Origin: an uncultured Pseudomonadales bacterium
GTDB lineage: Bacteria > Pseudomonadota > Gammaproteobacteria > Pseudomonadales > Pseudohongiellaceae
Length of the DNA: 5,871 nt
Assembly (NCBI GenBank): GCA_938082955.1
Contig: CALKDE010000395.1
Location: 1-5,871 of the forward strand
Reading direction: 5' to 3'
Position 1 is the stretch's first letter; the number at the start of each line of letters is the position of its first letter. Below the pieces are notes generated by a model, which saw only the letters and a program-made list of their open reading frames with translations, was not told the origin of the DNA and ran no database searches. This document shows positions 1 to 5,871 of the stretch, one piece after another. Position numbers and translations under genes: made by a program.

Positions 1-1
1 A

Positions 2-1285
2 CTTACAGCGACCGCAGACGCTAGAACCCGCACTGAAATTATCAGTCGATTACAGTTAGAAGAAGCGGGGCAGTTCATCGCCGGCTTCGACCGCCCCAAT
101 ATCTGCTATCGCATCGCGTTAAAACACAATGCGAAACAACAATTCTTGAAATTTTTGAAAGACGAACACGCGAACGATGCGGGTATCGTGTATTGCCTCT
201 CCAGAAAGAAGACAGAGGACATCGCCTATTGGCTGCAAGCGCAAGGCTTCAATGCGCTTGCTTATCATGCTGGACTGCCTGCCGAGACTAGAGCGGATCA
301 TCAAAGTAAATTCCTGCGCGACGAGGGGGTGATCATCGTTGCCACCATCGCCTTCGGCATGGGAATCGATAAACCCGATGTGCGTTTCGTCGCTCACCTG
401 GACCTACCGAAGACAATCGAGTCTTACTATCAGGAAACCGGTCGCGCTGGCCGCGATGGTGAGCCTGCCGATGCATGGATGATCTACGGTTTGCAGGATG
501 TCATTAAGCTAAGACAGATGATGGAAGGCTCAGCTGGCAGCGAAGAACATAAGCGTGCGGAGCAGCACCGCCTAAATGCGATGCTGGGCCTGTGTGAGAT
601 TACTAGCTGCCGTCGTCAGGCCCTTCTTGGCTATTTTGACGATGAAATGGAACATGCTTGTGGAAATTGTGATTGCTGCCTCGAGCCGCCACAAACTTGG
701 GATGGCACCGAGGCAGCAAGAAAGGCATTAAGCGTCACCTATCGCACTAATCAGCGCTTTGGGGTGAATCACCTCATCGACGTGCTTCGCGGCGCCGAAA
801 ACGACAAGGTATTTCAATTCGATCACCATCGGCTTGCCTCCCACGGCATCGGCCAGGAACTAGACAATAACCAGTGGCGCTCGGTATTCAGACAGTTGGT
901 CGCCAGAGGCTATTTAAGCGTCGACCTGGAGCGCTTCGGCGCGCTTCGGCTAGAGGAAAGTTGCCGGCCCTTGCTACGCGGCGAAGAGTCAATTCAACTT
1001 CGAGTTGATGTTAAGCAGAAAACAGCGAAGCGACAAACCAAGACACCACTTGCCGCCGATGTCGATGTCGCCCTATGGGAAGCACTGCGTGAATGCAGAC
1101 GGCAGTTTGCCGAAGATAAAGGCGTGCCACCCTACGTGATCTTTCACGACAGCGCTTTGCAGGAGATGTGCGTGAATCTGCCCCAAGATATGGATGCTTT
1201 TGGCATGGTGAGCGGCGTCGGCGAGAGGAAACTGGAGAAATACGGGCCGGCATTTTTAAGGGTTATTACGGATCATCTGGCTTAG
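2..1285 (+). CDS. recQ: ATP-dependent DNA helicase RecQ, 5'-truncated by window edge
   Basis: RecQ is a 3'-5' SF2 DNA helicase that unwinds recombination and replication intermediates in the cytoplasm. The frame is open from base 2, so the real start lies upstream; the visible part is 427 residues, numbered here from base 2. It begins at helicase motif III (LTATAD). It then shows motif V (VATIAFGMGIDKP, 113-125) and motif VI with the arginine finger (QETGRAGRDG, 144-153). Four zinc-binding cysteines follow at 203, 220, 223 and 226, with the same 17-3-3 spacing as E. coli RecQ. The RQC winged helix starts near NQRFG (about 250-254), and a C-terminal HRDC domain spans about 354-427. E. coli RecQ has about 609 residues, so roughly 180 are missing, including Walker A and the DEAH box. 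A TTG at 146 is internal and is not the start. Family assignment is very secure. Confidence 0.97.
   Translation, partial: LTATADARTRTEIISRLQLEEAGQFIAGFDRPNICYRIALKHNAKQQFLKFLKDEHANDAGIVYCLSRKKTEDIAYWLQAQGFNALAYHAGLPAETRADHQSKFLRDEGVIIVATIAFGMGIDKPDVRFVAHLDLPKTIESYYQETGRAGRDGEPADAWMIYGLQDVIKLRQMMEGSAGSEEHKRAEQHRLNAMLGLCEITSCRRQALLGYFDDEMEHACGNCDCCLEPPQTWDGTEAARKALSVTYRTNQRFGVNHLIDVLRGAENDKVFQFDHHRLASHGIGQELDNNQWRSVFRQLVARGYLSVDLERFGALRLEESCRPLLRGEESIQLRVDVKQKTAKRQTKTPLAADVDVALWEALRECRRQFAEDKGVPPYVIFHDSALQEMCVNLPQDMDAFGMVSGVGERKLEKYGPAFLRVITDHLA
931..950 (+). repeat. Perfect 10-bp tandem duplication inside recQ
   Basis: The unit GCGCTTCGGC occurs twice back to back, at 931-940 and 941-950, in the winged-helix part of recQ. 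Ten is not a multiple of three, so the two copies are read in different frames. Loss of one copy would bring the codon GGC directly against TAG (951-953), ending the protein before the HRDC domain. The duplication is seen directly; any role as a slippage site is inference, and it may be chance. Confidence 0.6.
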
Positions 1286-1311
1286 GTGATTGCTGGGGGC
1301 TCAATCAGCTA
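1283..1311 (+). terminator. Weak hairpin at the recQ stop codon, possible terminator
   Basis: TAG (1283-1285) can pair with CTA (1309-1311). After one G-G mismatch, TGATTG (1287-1292) pairs with CAATCA (1302-1307) around a 9-base loop. The stem therefore includes the recQ stop codon. No T-run follows at once; the nearest T-rich bases are TCTTT at 1321-1325. This makes it a poor intrinsic terminator, though its position just at the gene end fits one. Confidence 0.28.
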
Positions 1312-1359
1312 AGTTCAGCATCTTTAATTGGCACGGTTCTGGTTTTCCTCAAAAATAGA

Positions 1360-1399
1360 GATTGCAAAGGTGCGCCTTAGTTGGCACCCTTGAGCAATC
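1360..1399 (+). other. Imperfect inverted repeat in the leader of the TPR gene
   Basis: GATTGC (1360-1365) pairs with GCAATC (1394-1399), AA (1366-1367) with TT (1390-1391), and GGTGC (1369-1373) with GCACC (1384-1388). There is one A-C mismatch, a two-base bulge and a 10-base loop. That gives 13 pairs, ending 14 bases before the TPR gene's AAGGA ribosome site. The 3' side is A/T-rich without a T-run, so this is more likely an mRNA leader structure than a terminator. A weak promoter-like pair, TTGGCA (1328-1333) and AAAAAT (1351-1356) spaced 17, lies just upstream. The pairing is seen; function is unknown. Confidence 0.4.
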
Positions 1400-1424
1400 T
1401 AAAATTATAAAGTAAGGAATCCCG

Positions 1425-3014
1425 ATGGTCAGTCGAAACCCCTCCAATCAAGTCGTAGCAACACTCTTGAGCCTATTCGTCATTCCGTTTGTAGCAAATA
1501 GTCATGCTGCTGAATTGGACCGTATTGGCACCTTCGATTTCCCAACGTCAGGTTCAGCTGCCGCTCAGGAACATTTCATCCGCGGCGTGGGCTATCTACA
1601 TAGCTTTGGCATGGTTCAGGCCCAGAATGAATTTCGAAGCGCTCAGGAGATCCAACCTGACTTCGCTATGGCCTATTGGGGCGAGGCATTCACCTATCAG
1701 CACCCTTTCTTTGGCCAGAAGGACGCCGGTCCTGGCGAAGCCTTAATGCGCCTAGGTGCAACTAGTGCGGAACGGCTCGCCAAGGCACCCACGGATAGAG
1801 AAAAGGGCTTTCTGCTAGCAGCCGAAGCCTATGCGCTGACCGTTGGAGGCATGCCAGAGAGACGCATTGCCTGGATGAATGCAATGGCCGAGCTCTACGC
1901 AAAATATCCCGATGACTTTGAGGTCAAAGCCTTCTACACCGCGTCCATGCTGTCTGGCGCGACGGCGTCTGGCGCAGATAGGCAGCGCATCAATATGCGC
2001 GCCGGCGCCTTAGCTTTGGAAATGTTCAAGGAGAACGACAATCATCCCGGCGCGGCTCACTACGTAATACACTCCTTCGACGATCCAGTCCATGCGCCCA
2101 TTGCGTTGGAAGCGGCAACTGCCTACGCCGATATAGCACCCGCAGTATCTCATGCCCGTCATATGCCCACTCACATATTCATTCAACATGGCATGTGGAA
2201 TGAAGTCTCCGTCTGGAACGATTCTGCCTTCAACGCAGGGCTAGAACTGTGGAGTGAAGGTGATCCCACGGGAGATATGAATCACTCCTCTGACTGGGGT
2301 CAGTATGGCGATCTGCAACTAGGTGACCTGGAGAAGTCCGAGAGATGGATCAAACGCGGCCAGATGGTTCTTGACAACGCCCCCAGCAGCACACGCGCAG
2401 CGGGCACTGTTAAGACGATGAAGGCAAGGCACATTATTGAGAGCAAGCAATGGAAATTACAGCCTTTCACCGATGATCTCGATGCCACCGAATTGCTCGC
2501 ACTGGGTCTAAGCGCCGCTCACCTTGGTGATTTAGTACTGGCAAATCAAGTCGTAGCGAAATTGGACAAAATGCTAGCGGATAGTCCTGATAATGAGCAG
2601 CTAAAATTAATACATCACGAAGTTGCCGCTGTAACTCTCCACAAGGAATCTATGCAGCAAGCTATGGTTGATGTAGCTAAAAGGCAGCAGGCTATAGAGC
2701 TGATTCAAGAAGCGATGACAATTAGAGAAGGTCAACGAGCACCAAACGGCGCTGCTACTCCACTAAAACCTGTGCATGAATTGGCCGCAGAAATGATGTT
2801 AGAAATGGGCATGCACGACGAAGCAGCAGAGCTATTTGGAACTTCATTGCAACGTTTGAAAAACCGACCTTGGTCACTGCTTGGCGCTGCGCGCAGCCAC
2901 AAGAACTTGGGCGAGCAAGGCAAAGCCTCAATGATGTACGAATCCTTGTTAGCTGTATGGAGCGATGACAGTCACTCTGCTGTTCAGGAAGCGAAGCAAT
3001 ACCTAGGTTATTAG
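1425..3014 (+). CDS. Secreted tetratricopeptide-repeat protein of unknown function
   Basis: This gene encodes a 529-residue exported protein. The ATG at 1425 has AAGGA (1414-1418) six bases upstream. A Sec signal peptide with a hydrophobic core at about 10-24 likely ends at SHA|AE (residue 28), so the mature protein is periplasmic; no lipobox cysteine is seen. TPR-like helix pairs are visible at about 45-85 (an FIRGVGYLHSFG...A...F pattern ending PDFAMAYWGEA) and at about 450-515 near the C terminus. The centre has two His-rich blocks: H207, H212, H216 and H223 around HPGAAHYVIH, and H243, H246, H250 and H255 around HARHMPTHIF. I recall similar blocks in exported TPR proteins of this type, generally of unknown function. 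The gene ends 52 bases before soxC on the same strand, so co-transcription is likely. Being a scaffold or assembly factor is only a guess. Confidence 0.88.
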   Translation: MVSRNPSNQVVATLLSLFVIPFVANSHAAELDRIGTFDFPTSGSAAAQEHFIRGVGYLHSFGMVQAQNEFRSAQEIQPDFAMAYWGEAFTYQHPFFGQKDAGPGEALMRLGATSAERLAKAPTDREKGFLLAAEAYALTVGGMPERRIAWMNAMAELYAKYPDDFEVKAFYTASMLSGATASGADRQRINMRAGALALEMFKENDNHPGAAHYVIHSFDDPVHAPIALEAATAYADIAPAVSHARHMPTHIFIQHGMWNEVSVWNDSAFNAGLELWSEGDPTGDMNHSSDWGQYGDLQLGDLEKSERWIKRGQMVLDNAPSSTRAAGTVKTMKARHIIESKQWKLQPFTDDLDATELLALGLSAAHLGDLVLANQVVAKLDKMLADSPDNEQLKLIHHEVAAVTLHKESMQQAMVDVAKRQQAIELIQEAMTIREGQRAPNGAATPLKPVHELAAEMMLEMGMHDEAAELFGTSLQRLKNRPWSLLGAARSHKNLGEQGKASMMYESLLAVWSDDSHSAVQEAKQYLGY

Positions 3015-3066
3015 TCGCTAGGTTGCCAATAAATAAAATGCTGTCAGAAATAAAAAGAGAACGTCT

Positions 3067-4338
3067 ATGACTAAGCAGGATTTAGAAATAGTAGCTGCCA
3101 ATGGATTGATCAACCGACGCCACCTTCTTGGTCTCGGTTTGGCAGGAATGGGCACGCTCGCATCCACTTCCTTACTAGGCGCCGACGCCGGGCTCAATCT
3201 AGAAATTCCAGGATGGTCTAAGCAACCTGGAGCCAACGCCAGTGGCTATGGCTCGCGCTCTAGGTTTACCGACGACATGCAGAGAATGTCGGGCAACCCC
3301 AATCCACTTTATCCTGGTGGCGGGGCATCGCGCTCACCCCTGCATCAATTGCAGGGATCGATCACGCCAAATAGCCTTCACTTTGAGCGACATCATGCAG
3401 GCATACCCGATATAGATCCGGCTCAGCATAAATTGGTTATTCATGGTTTGGTACGTCAGCCTCTGGTATTCAGCTATGAAGACCTGCTGCGCTATCCGAT
3501 GGTTAGTAAAATTTATTTTCTTGAGTGTTCAGGAAATAGCGGCTCTCTGTTCGGCCCTAACCCTGCCGATGGCAGCGCACAGAGCCTGCATGGTTTGGTT
3601 TCCGGCGCCGAATGGACCGGCATCCCGCTTTCGACTCTGTTAGACGAGGCGGGAGTAGATCCCGATGCTCGGTGGATCAACGCCGTAGGCGCAGATGCAG
3701 CCAGCATGGGTCGCTCTATTCCTCTCAACCGTGCTATGGATGATGTAATGCTAGCACTGTTTCAAAATGGCGAACCAGTGCGGCCTGGTCAGGGTTATCC
3801 GATGCGCCTTTTCGTACCGGGTTGCGAAGGCAACATCAGCGTTAAATGGTTGACGCAAATTAAACTTACGCGTGAGCCGACTCACTTCCGCGATGAAACA
3901 AGCAAATACACAGACACCCGACTCGACCGCAAGAGTCAGCAATTTACCTTTCCTATGGGCACCAAGTCGGTCATCACAGCACCCTCTGGGCAGATGAAGT
4001 TAGAACGACAAGGTATCTATCAGGTGACAGGTATTGCCTGGTCTGGTCGCGGCAGCATTCGCCGGGTTGAAGTTAGCGCAGATGGCGGTCGAACTTGGGC
4101 CGATGCGATGATTGATTCCCATCAGAGTGAGAAAGCTTTGGCGAGGTTCACAATCCCGTGGCAATGGTCTGGAGGCGATGCTGTTCTGCAGAGTCGAGCT
4201 ACAGACAGTCAAGGCAATGTACAGCCAACACGCACCAGCCTCGTAACAGAGAAAGGCAATATCAGCACCTATCATTTCCACGGCATTCAGAGTTGGGCCG
4301 TTAACACGGCAGGAGATGTTGCCAATGTCTACGCTTAA
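3067..4338 (+). CDS. soxC: SoxC-type sulfite dehydrogenase, molybdenum subunit
   Basis: This 423-residue protein belongs to the sulfite oxidase family of molybdopterin enzymes. SoxC, paired with cytochrome SoxD, removes electrons from sulfite or from sulfane sulfur bound to SoxYZ in the periplasm. The N terminus has a Tat signal (NRRHLLG, 16-22, then a hydrophobic stretch) with likely cleavage at ADA|GL (residue 41), fitting export of a folded cofactor enzyme. Seen in order: an HFERHHAGIPDID block (105-117), the Mo-ligand Cys154 in ECSGNS, the cofactor-fold block GYPMRLFVPGCEGNISVKWL (243-262), and a C-terminal dimerisation domain (about 295-400) with VEVSADGGRTW. Length and the ANGLINRR leader match SoxC better than YedY/MsrP. 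A weak AGAGA site (3056-3060) precedes the ATG. It overlaps the cytochrome gene downstream. Whether the substrate is free sulfite or SoxYZ-bound sulfur cannot be told here. Confidence 0.93.
   Translation: MTKQDLEIVAANGLINRRHLLGLGLAGMGTLASTSLLGADAGLNLEIPGWSKQPGANASGYGSRSRFTDDMQRMSGNPNPLYPGGGASRSPLHQLQGSITPNSLHFERHHAGIPDIDPAQHKLVIHGLVRQPLVFSYEDLLRYPMVSKIYFLECSGNSGSLFGPNPADGSAQSLHGLVSGAEWTGIPLSTLLDEAGVDPDARWINAVGADAASMGRSIPLNRAMDDVMLALFQNGEPVRPGQGYPMRLFVPGCEGNISVKWLTQIKLTREPTHFRDETSKYTDTRLDRKSQQFTFPMGTKSVITAPSGQMKLERQGIYQVTGIAWSGRGSIRRVEVSADGGRTWADAMIDSHQSEKALARFTIPWQWSGGDAVLQSRATDSQGNVQPTRTSLVTEKGNISTYHFHGIQSWAVNTAGDVANVYA
4311..4315 (+). promoter_or_regulatory. Shine-Dalgarno AGGAG that sets the cytochrome start
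   Basis: AGGAG lies inside the soxC coding end. It touches the ATG at 4316 with no spacer, which is too close to serve it, but sits nine bases before the ATG at 4325, a workable distance. The start at 4325 also gives a cleaner signal peptide (MSTLKKLL). The site within soxC suggests translational coupling of the two subunits. Confidence 0.65.
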
Positions 4339-4858
4339 AAAGCTTCTAACAGCCTCAGCGGTTTCAGCAAGCCTAGCAATAGGCCTATCGGCTGTGGTCC
4401 AAGCACAATCGCTTGGTACTCCAATCAATGAGAGCCAGTTACAGGGTTTCGATCTGATCGCACAACCTAACGGCAGTGGCTACCCGGCAGGCGGCGGCAC
4501 GGCAATGCAAGGAAAGGCCATCTTCGAGATACGCTGCGTAGCCTGCCATGGTATGACTGGAGAAGGAACATCCGCAAATACGCGCCTTGTCGGCGGAGAT
4601 ATGCAGTCCGAGGAGCGACCGATCCGGACAGTAGGCAGCTACTGGCCCCATGCCAGCACGCTTTTCGACTACGTCCAGCGAGCCATGCCTGCAGACGCAC
4701 CTAAATCACTTTCCAGCGATGAGGTGTACCAGGTAATAGCCTATGTACTGCATTTAAACGGCATTATTGAGAATTCTCTCGTCCTGAATAAAGAGACCCT
4801 CATGCAGGTCGAAATGCCAAACAAAGACGGATTCATCGATAGCAGCCAAGCCCTCTAA
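4325..4858 (+). CDS. soxD: SoxD-like monoheme cytochrome c, electron acceptor of SoxC
   Basis: A 177-residue periplasmic c-type cytochrome that should take electrons from the SoxC molybdenum centre. The start at 4325 is chosen over 4316 because of AGGAG at 4311-4315; it overlaps soxC by 14 bases in another frame. A Sec signal peptide likely ends at VQA|QS (residue 27). One heme site is seen: Cys71, Cys74 and His75 in CVACH, with Met121 of RAMP as probable distal ligand. The blocks LGTPI, GFDLIAQPNGSGYPAGGGT, ERPIRTVGSYWPHASTLFDYVQRAMP, DEVYQVIAYVLHLN and MPNKDGF match, from memory, the N-terminal half of SoxD. Classical SoxD from Paracoccus is about 380 residues with two hemes; here the second heme domain is absent, with a natural stop and no sign of a frameshift. 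SorB-type cytochromes are an alternative label, but the SoxD blocks argue against that. Confidence 0.88.
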   Translation: MSTLKKLLTASAVSASLAIGLSAVVQAQSLGTPINESQLQGFDLIAQPNGSGYPAGGGTAMQGKAIFEIRCVACHGMTGEGTSANTRLVGGDMQSEERPIRTVGSYWPHASTLFDYVQRAMPADAPKSLSSDEVYQVIAYVLHLNGIIENSLVLNKETLMQVEMPNKDGFIDSSQAL

Positions 4859-4866
4859 AATTCCCT

Positions 4867-4918
4867 CTAGGAGCCTCCAAAGCTAGGTGTGACCAACTGT
4901 CACAGGAGGTTCCCTAGC
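4867..4918 (+). other. Nested hairpin with palindrome between soxD and the CBM9-like gene
   Basis: The core is a perfect palindrome, TGTGAC (4888-4893) and GTCACA (4899-4904) around CAACT. Outside it CCTCC (4874-4878) can pair with GGAGG (4905-4909), and CTAGG (4867-4871) with CCTAG (4913-4917). Alternatively GCTAGG (4882-4887), which directly joins the core stem, can pair with CCTAGC (4913-4918). The element starts nine bases after the soxD stop. No T-run follows, so it may be a factor-assisted terminator, an mRNA-stabilising stem, or a protein-binding operator for the next gene. The pairings are seen; the role is open. Confidence 0.5.
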
Positions 4919-4932
4919 CCCGCAAATCCAAG

Positions 4933-4938
4933 TATGAT
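4933..4938 (+). promoter_or_regulatory. Possible -10 box (TATGAT) for the CBM9-like gene
   Basis: TATGAT matches five of six bases of the sigma-70 -10 consensus and lies 37 bases before the ATG at 4976. The -35 position (about 4910-4915, TTCCCT) is poor, so an activator would be needed. The palindrome centred at 4896 would sit roughly 49 bases upstream of the inferred transcription start. This is a weak call. Confidence 0.25.
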
Positions 4939-4975
4939 CCCCTCGGTTTCAAAATATCACGCAAGAGAGGATCCA

Positions 4976-5871
4976 ATGAGAAAGTTCTGGTTGAATTTGT
5001 GCCTATTGTGCACAGCGGTAGCATTGTTGTTTTCAAAGTCAGTAAGCGCGGCAGAATCTGGGCTAGTCATGCCCCTTATCGACGCTGAGCCGAGCTTTGC
5101 CGACTTCCAGAATATGGTCCCCTCTTCAGTATTGGCCCGCTCTATGGCGAAGGTCGACAGTTTCGTTCAGCGCGAACCCGAGCCCGGCGAGCCTTCCGCA
5201 CAGCGCACCGAGGTTTACATCGGCTACGATCAGGATGAATTGCATGTAATATTCCTGGCCTTTGATACCGACCCAGATCAAATTAGAGCAAACCTCTCCT
5301 CACGAGAGAATATCGATGGCGATGACCATGTCGAGATATCCTTCGACACATTCAACGATCAACGCGCCGCTTTCTCATTCAGAACCACTCCACTAGGCAT
5401 TCAATGGGATGCACGCTGGACCGAAGGCTCTTCGCGCCGTGCGGGCTTCGACACCACATTAGAAATGGTATGGGAAAGCGACGGTCAGCTTACCGATCAG
5501 GGCTATATGGCAAAAATGGCTATTCCGCTGCGCAGCCTGCGATTCCCAGATAACTCAGAACAGAATTGGCGCATTCAGTTCGGCCGCAACATCCCTCGCT
5601 ATGGCGAAGAATCGTACTGGCCCCCTTACTCTGTAAACGTTGAAGGCCGTCTGAACCAAACTGCCACACTTACCGGGATTCGCGATGTGTCTCCGGGAAA
5701 TAACTCACAGATCATCCCCTTCATCTTCGCAAGAGAAGTTGATTCCCTAGACCTCGGCGCAACAGGTGGTCCCAAATTCGATCAGAGTTCTGAACAAGAT
5801 GTAGGCCTGGACGCAAAGTTTATTTTCAATGATTCGATGGTACTCGACATCACGCTTAATCCAGATTTCTC
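4976..5871 (+). CDS. DUF5916 / CBM9-like outer-membrane protein, 3'-truncated by window edge
   Basis: The frame is open from ATG 4976 to the window end, giving 298 visible residues of a protein whose family members are usually about 700-900. The start is supported by AGAGGA (4966-4971) four bases upstream and by a Sec signal peptide (RK, then a hydrophobic run, likely cut at VSA|AE, residue 25). Residues about 33-215 resemble a family 9 carbohydrate-binding-like beta sandwich: VDSFVQREPEPGEP, TEVYIGYDQDELHVIFLAFD, DGDDHVEISFDTFNDQRAAF, FRTTPLGIQWD and MAIPLRSLRFP. The block FGRNIPRYGEESYWPP (202-217) is typical of DUF5916. From about 276 (DVGLDAKFIFNDSMVLDITLNPDF) the outer-membrane beta-barrel seems to begin. 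Role in this family is not well defined; surface binding or uptake is inferred from the fold. The gap of 117 bases and the hairpin suggest transcription separate from soxCD, though read-through is possible. Confidence 0.85.
   Translation, partial: MRKFWLNLCLLCTAVALLFSKSVSAAESGLVMPLIDAEPSFADFQNMVPSSVLARSMAKVDSFVQREPEPGEPSAQRTEVYIGYDQDELHVIFLAFDTDPDQIRANLSSRENIDGDDHVEISFDTFNDQRAAFSFRTTPLGIQWDARWTEGSSRRAGFDTTLEMVWESDGQLTDQGYMAKMAIPLRSLRFPDNSEQNWRIQFGRNIPRYGEESYWPPYSVNVEGRLNQTATLTGIRDVSPGNNSQIIPFIFAREVDSLDLGATGGPKFDQSSEQDVGLDAKFIFNDSMVLDITLNPDF

Noticed and set aside
146..1285. recQ starting at TTG 146
   Set aside because: The frame is open upstream to base 2 and encodes recognisable RecQ sequence there (LTATAD, then FDRPNI), so 146 is internal.
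1168..1380. 70-residue + strand open frame running from recQ into the gap
   Set aside because: Most of it overlaps the well-supported recQ end in another frame, and it shows no domain or ribosome site.
1951..1978. Repeated TCTGGCGC motif in the TPR gene
   Set aside because: The two copies are only eight bases long, 15 bases apart and in frame (SGA-TA-SGA); this is ordinary low-complexity coding sequence.
3015..3066. Separate promoter for soxC in the short A/T-rich gap
   Set aside because: TTGCCA at 3023-3028 has no fitting -10 box at the right distance (AGAAAT matches only three of six bases). The 52-base gap is more consistent with co-transcription.
4316..4324. ATG 4316 as start of the cytochrome
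   Set aside because: The AGGAG directly abuts this ATG with no spacer, while ATG 4325 has nine bases and begins a better signal peptide.
4000..4428. 142-residue open frame on the - strand across soxC and the cytochrome gene
   Set aside because: It lies antisense to two securely identified genes, has no recognisable domain, and is best explained as a shadow of their codon use.
4888..4904. CRP-like site TGTGA...TCACA
   Set aside because: The half-sites match, but the spacer is seven bases rather than the six CRP needs, and the same bases form a perfect hairpin stem. Kept only as a palindrome of unknown role.

Overview
The window looks like part of a gammaproteobacterial chromosome, probably from a marine or other free-living, aerobic, respiring bacterium. 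That is an inference from protein resemblance. The RecQ fragment follows the E. coli RecQ layout closely, including the spacing of its zinc cysteines. The other genes encode exported proteins typical of Gram-negative periplasm and outer membrane. Base composition is near 50% GC. All genes are on the + strand and no mobile element, tRNA, rRNA or CRISPR array is visible.

Layout: (1) bases 2-1285 hold the 3' two thirds of recQ, cut by the window start. (2) Bases 1286-1424 are a gene gap with two imperfect hairpins. (3) Bases 1425-3014 encode a secreted TPR-type protein of 529 residues with striking His-rich motifs and no known function. (4) Bases 3067-4338 encode a Tat-exported molybdenum sulfite dehydrogenase of the SoxC type. 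(5) Bases 4325-4858 encode a short, one-heme SoxD-like cytochrome c whose start overlaps the soxC end. (6) Bases 4859-4975 carry a nested hairpin/palindrome and a possible -10 box. (7) From 4976 to the window end runs the N-terminal part of a DUF5916/CBM9-like outer-membrane protein, cut by the window end.

Genes 3 to 5 are probably one transcription unit: the gaps are 52 bases and then a 14-base overlap. SoxC and the cytochrome should form a periplasmic complex that oxidises sulfite, or sulfane sulfur if Sox proteins are encoded elsewhere, and passes electrons to the respiratory chain. No soxXYZAB genes are in the window, so this looks like a stand-alone SoxCD-like module. The TPR protein and the CBM9-like protein are exported to the same compartment, but their link to sulfur oxidation is only contextual. 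RecQ is an ordinary housekeeping repair gene and is unlikely to be functionally linked.
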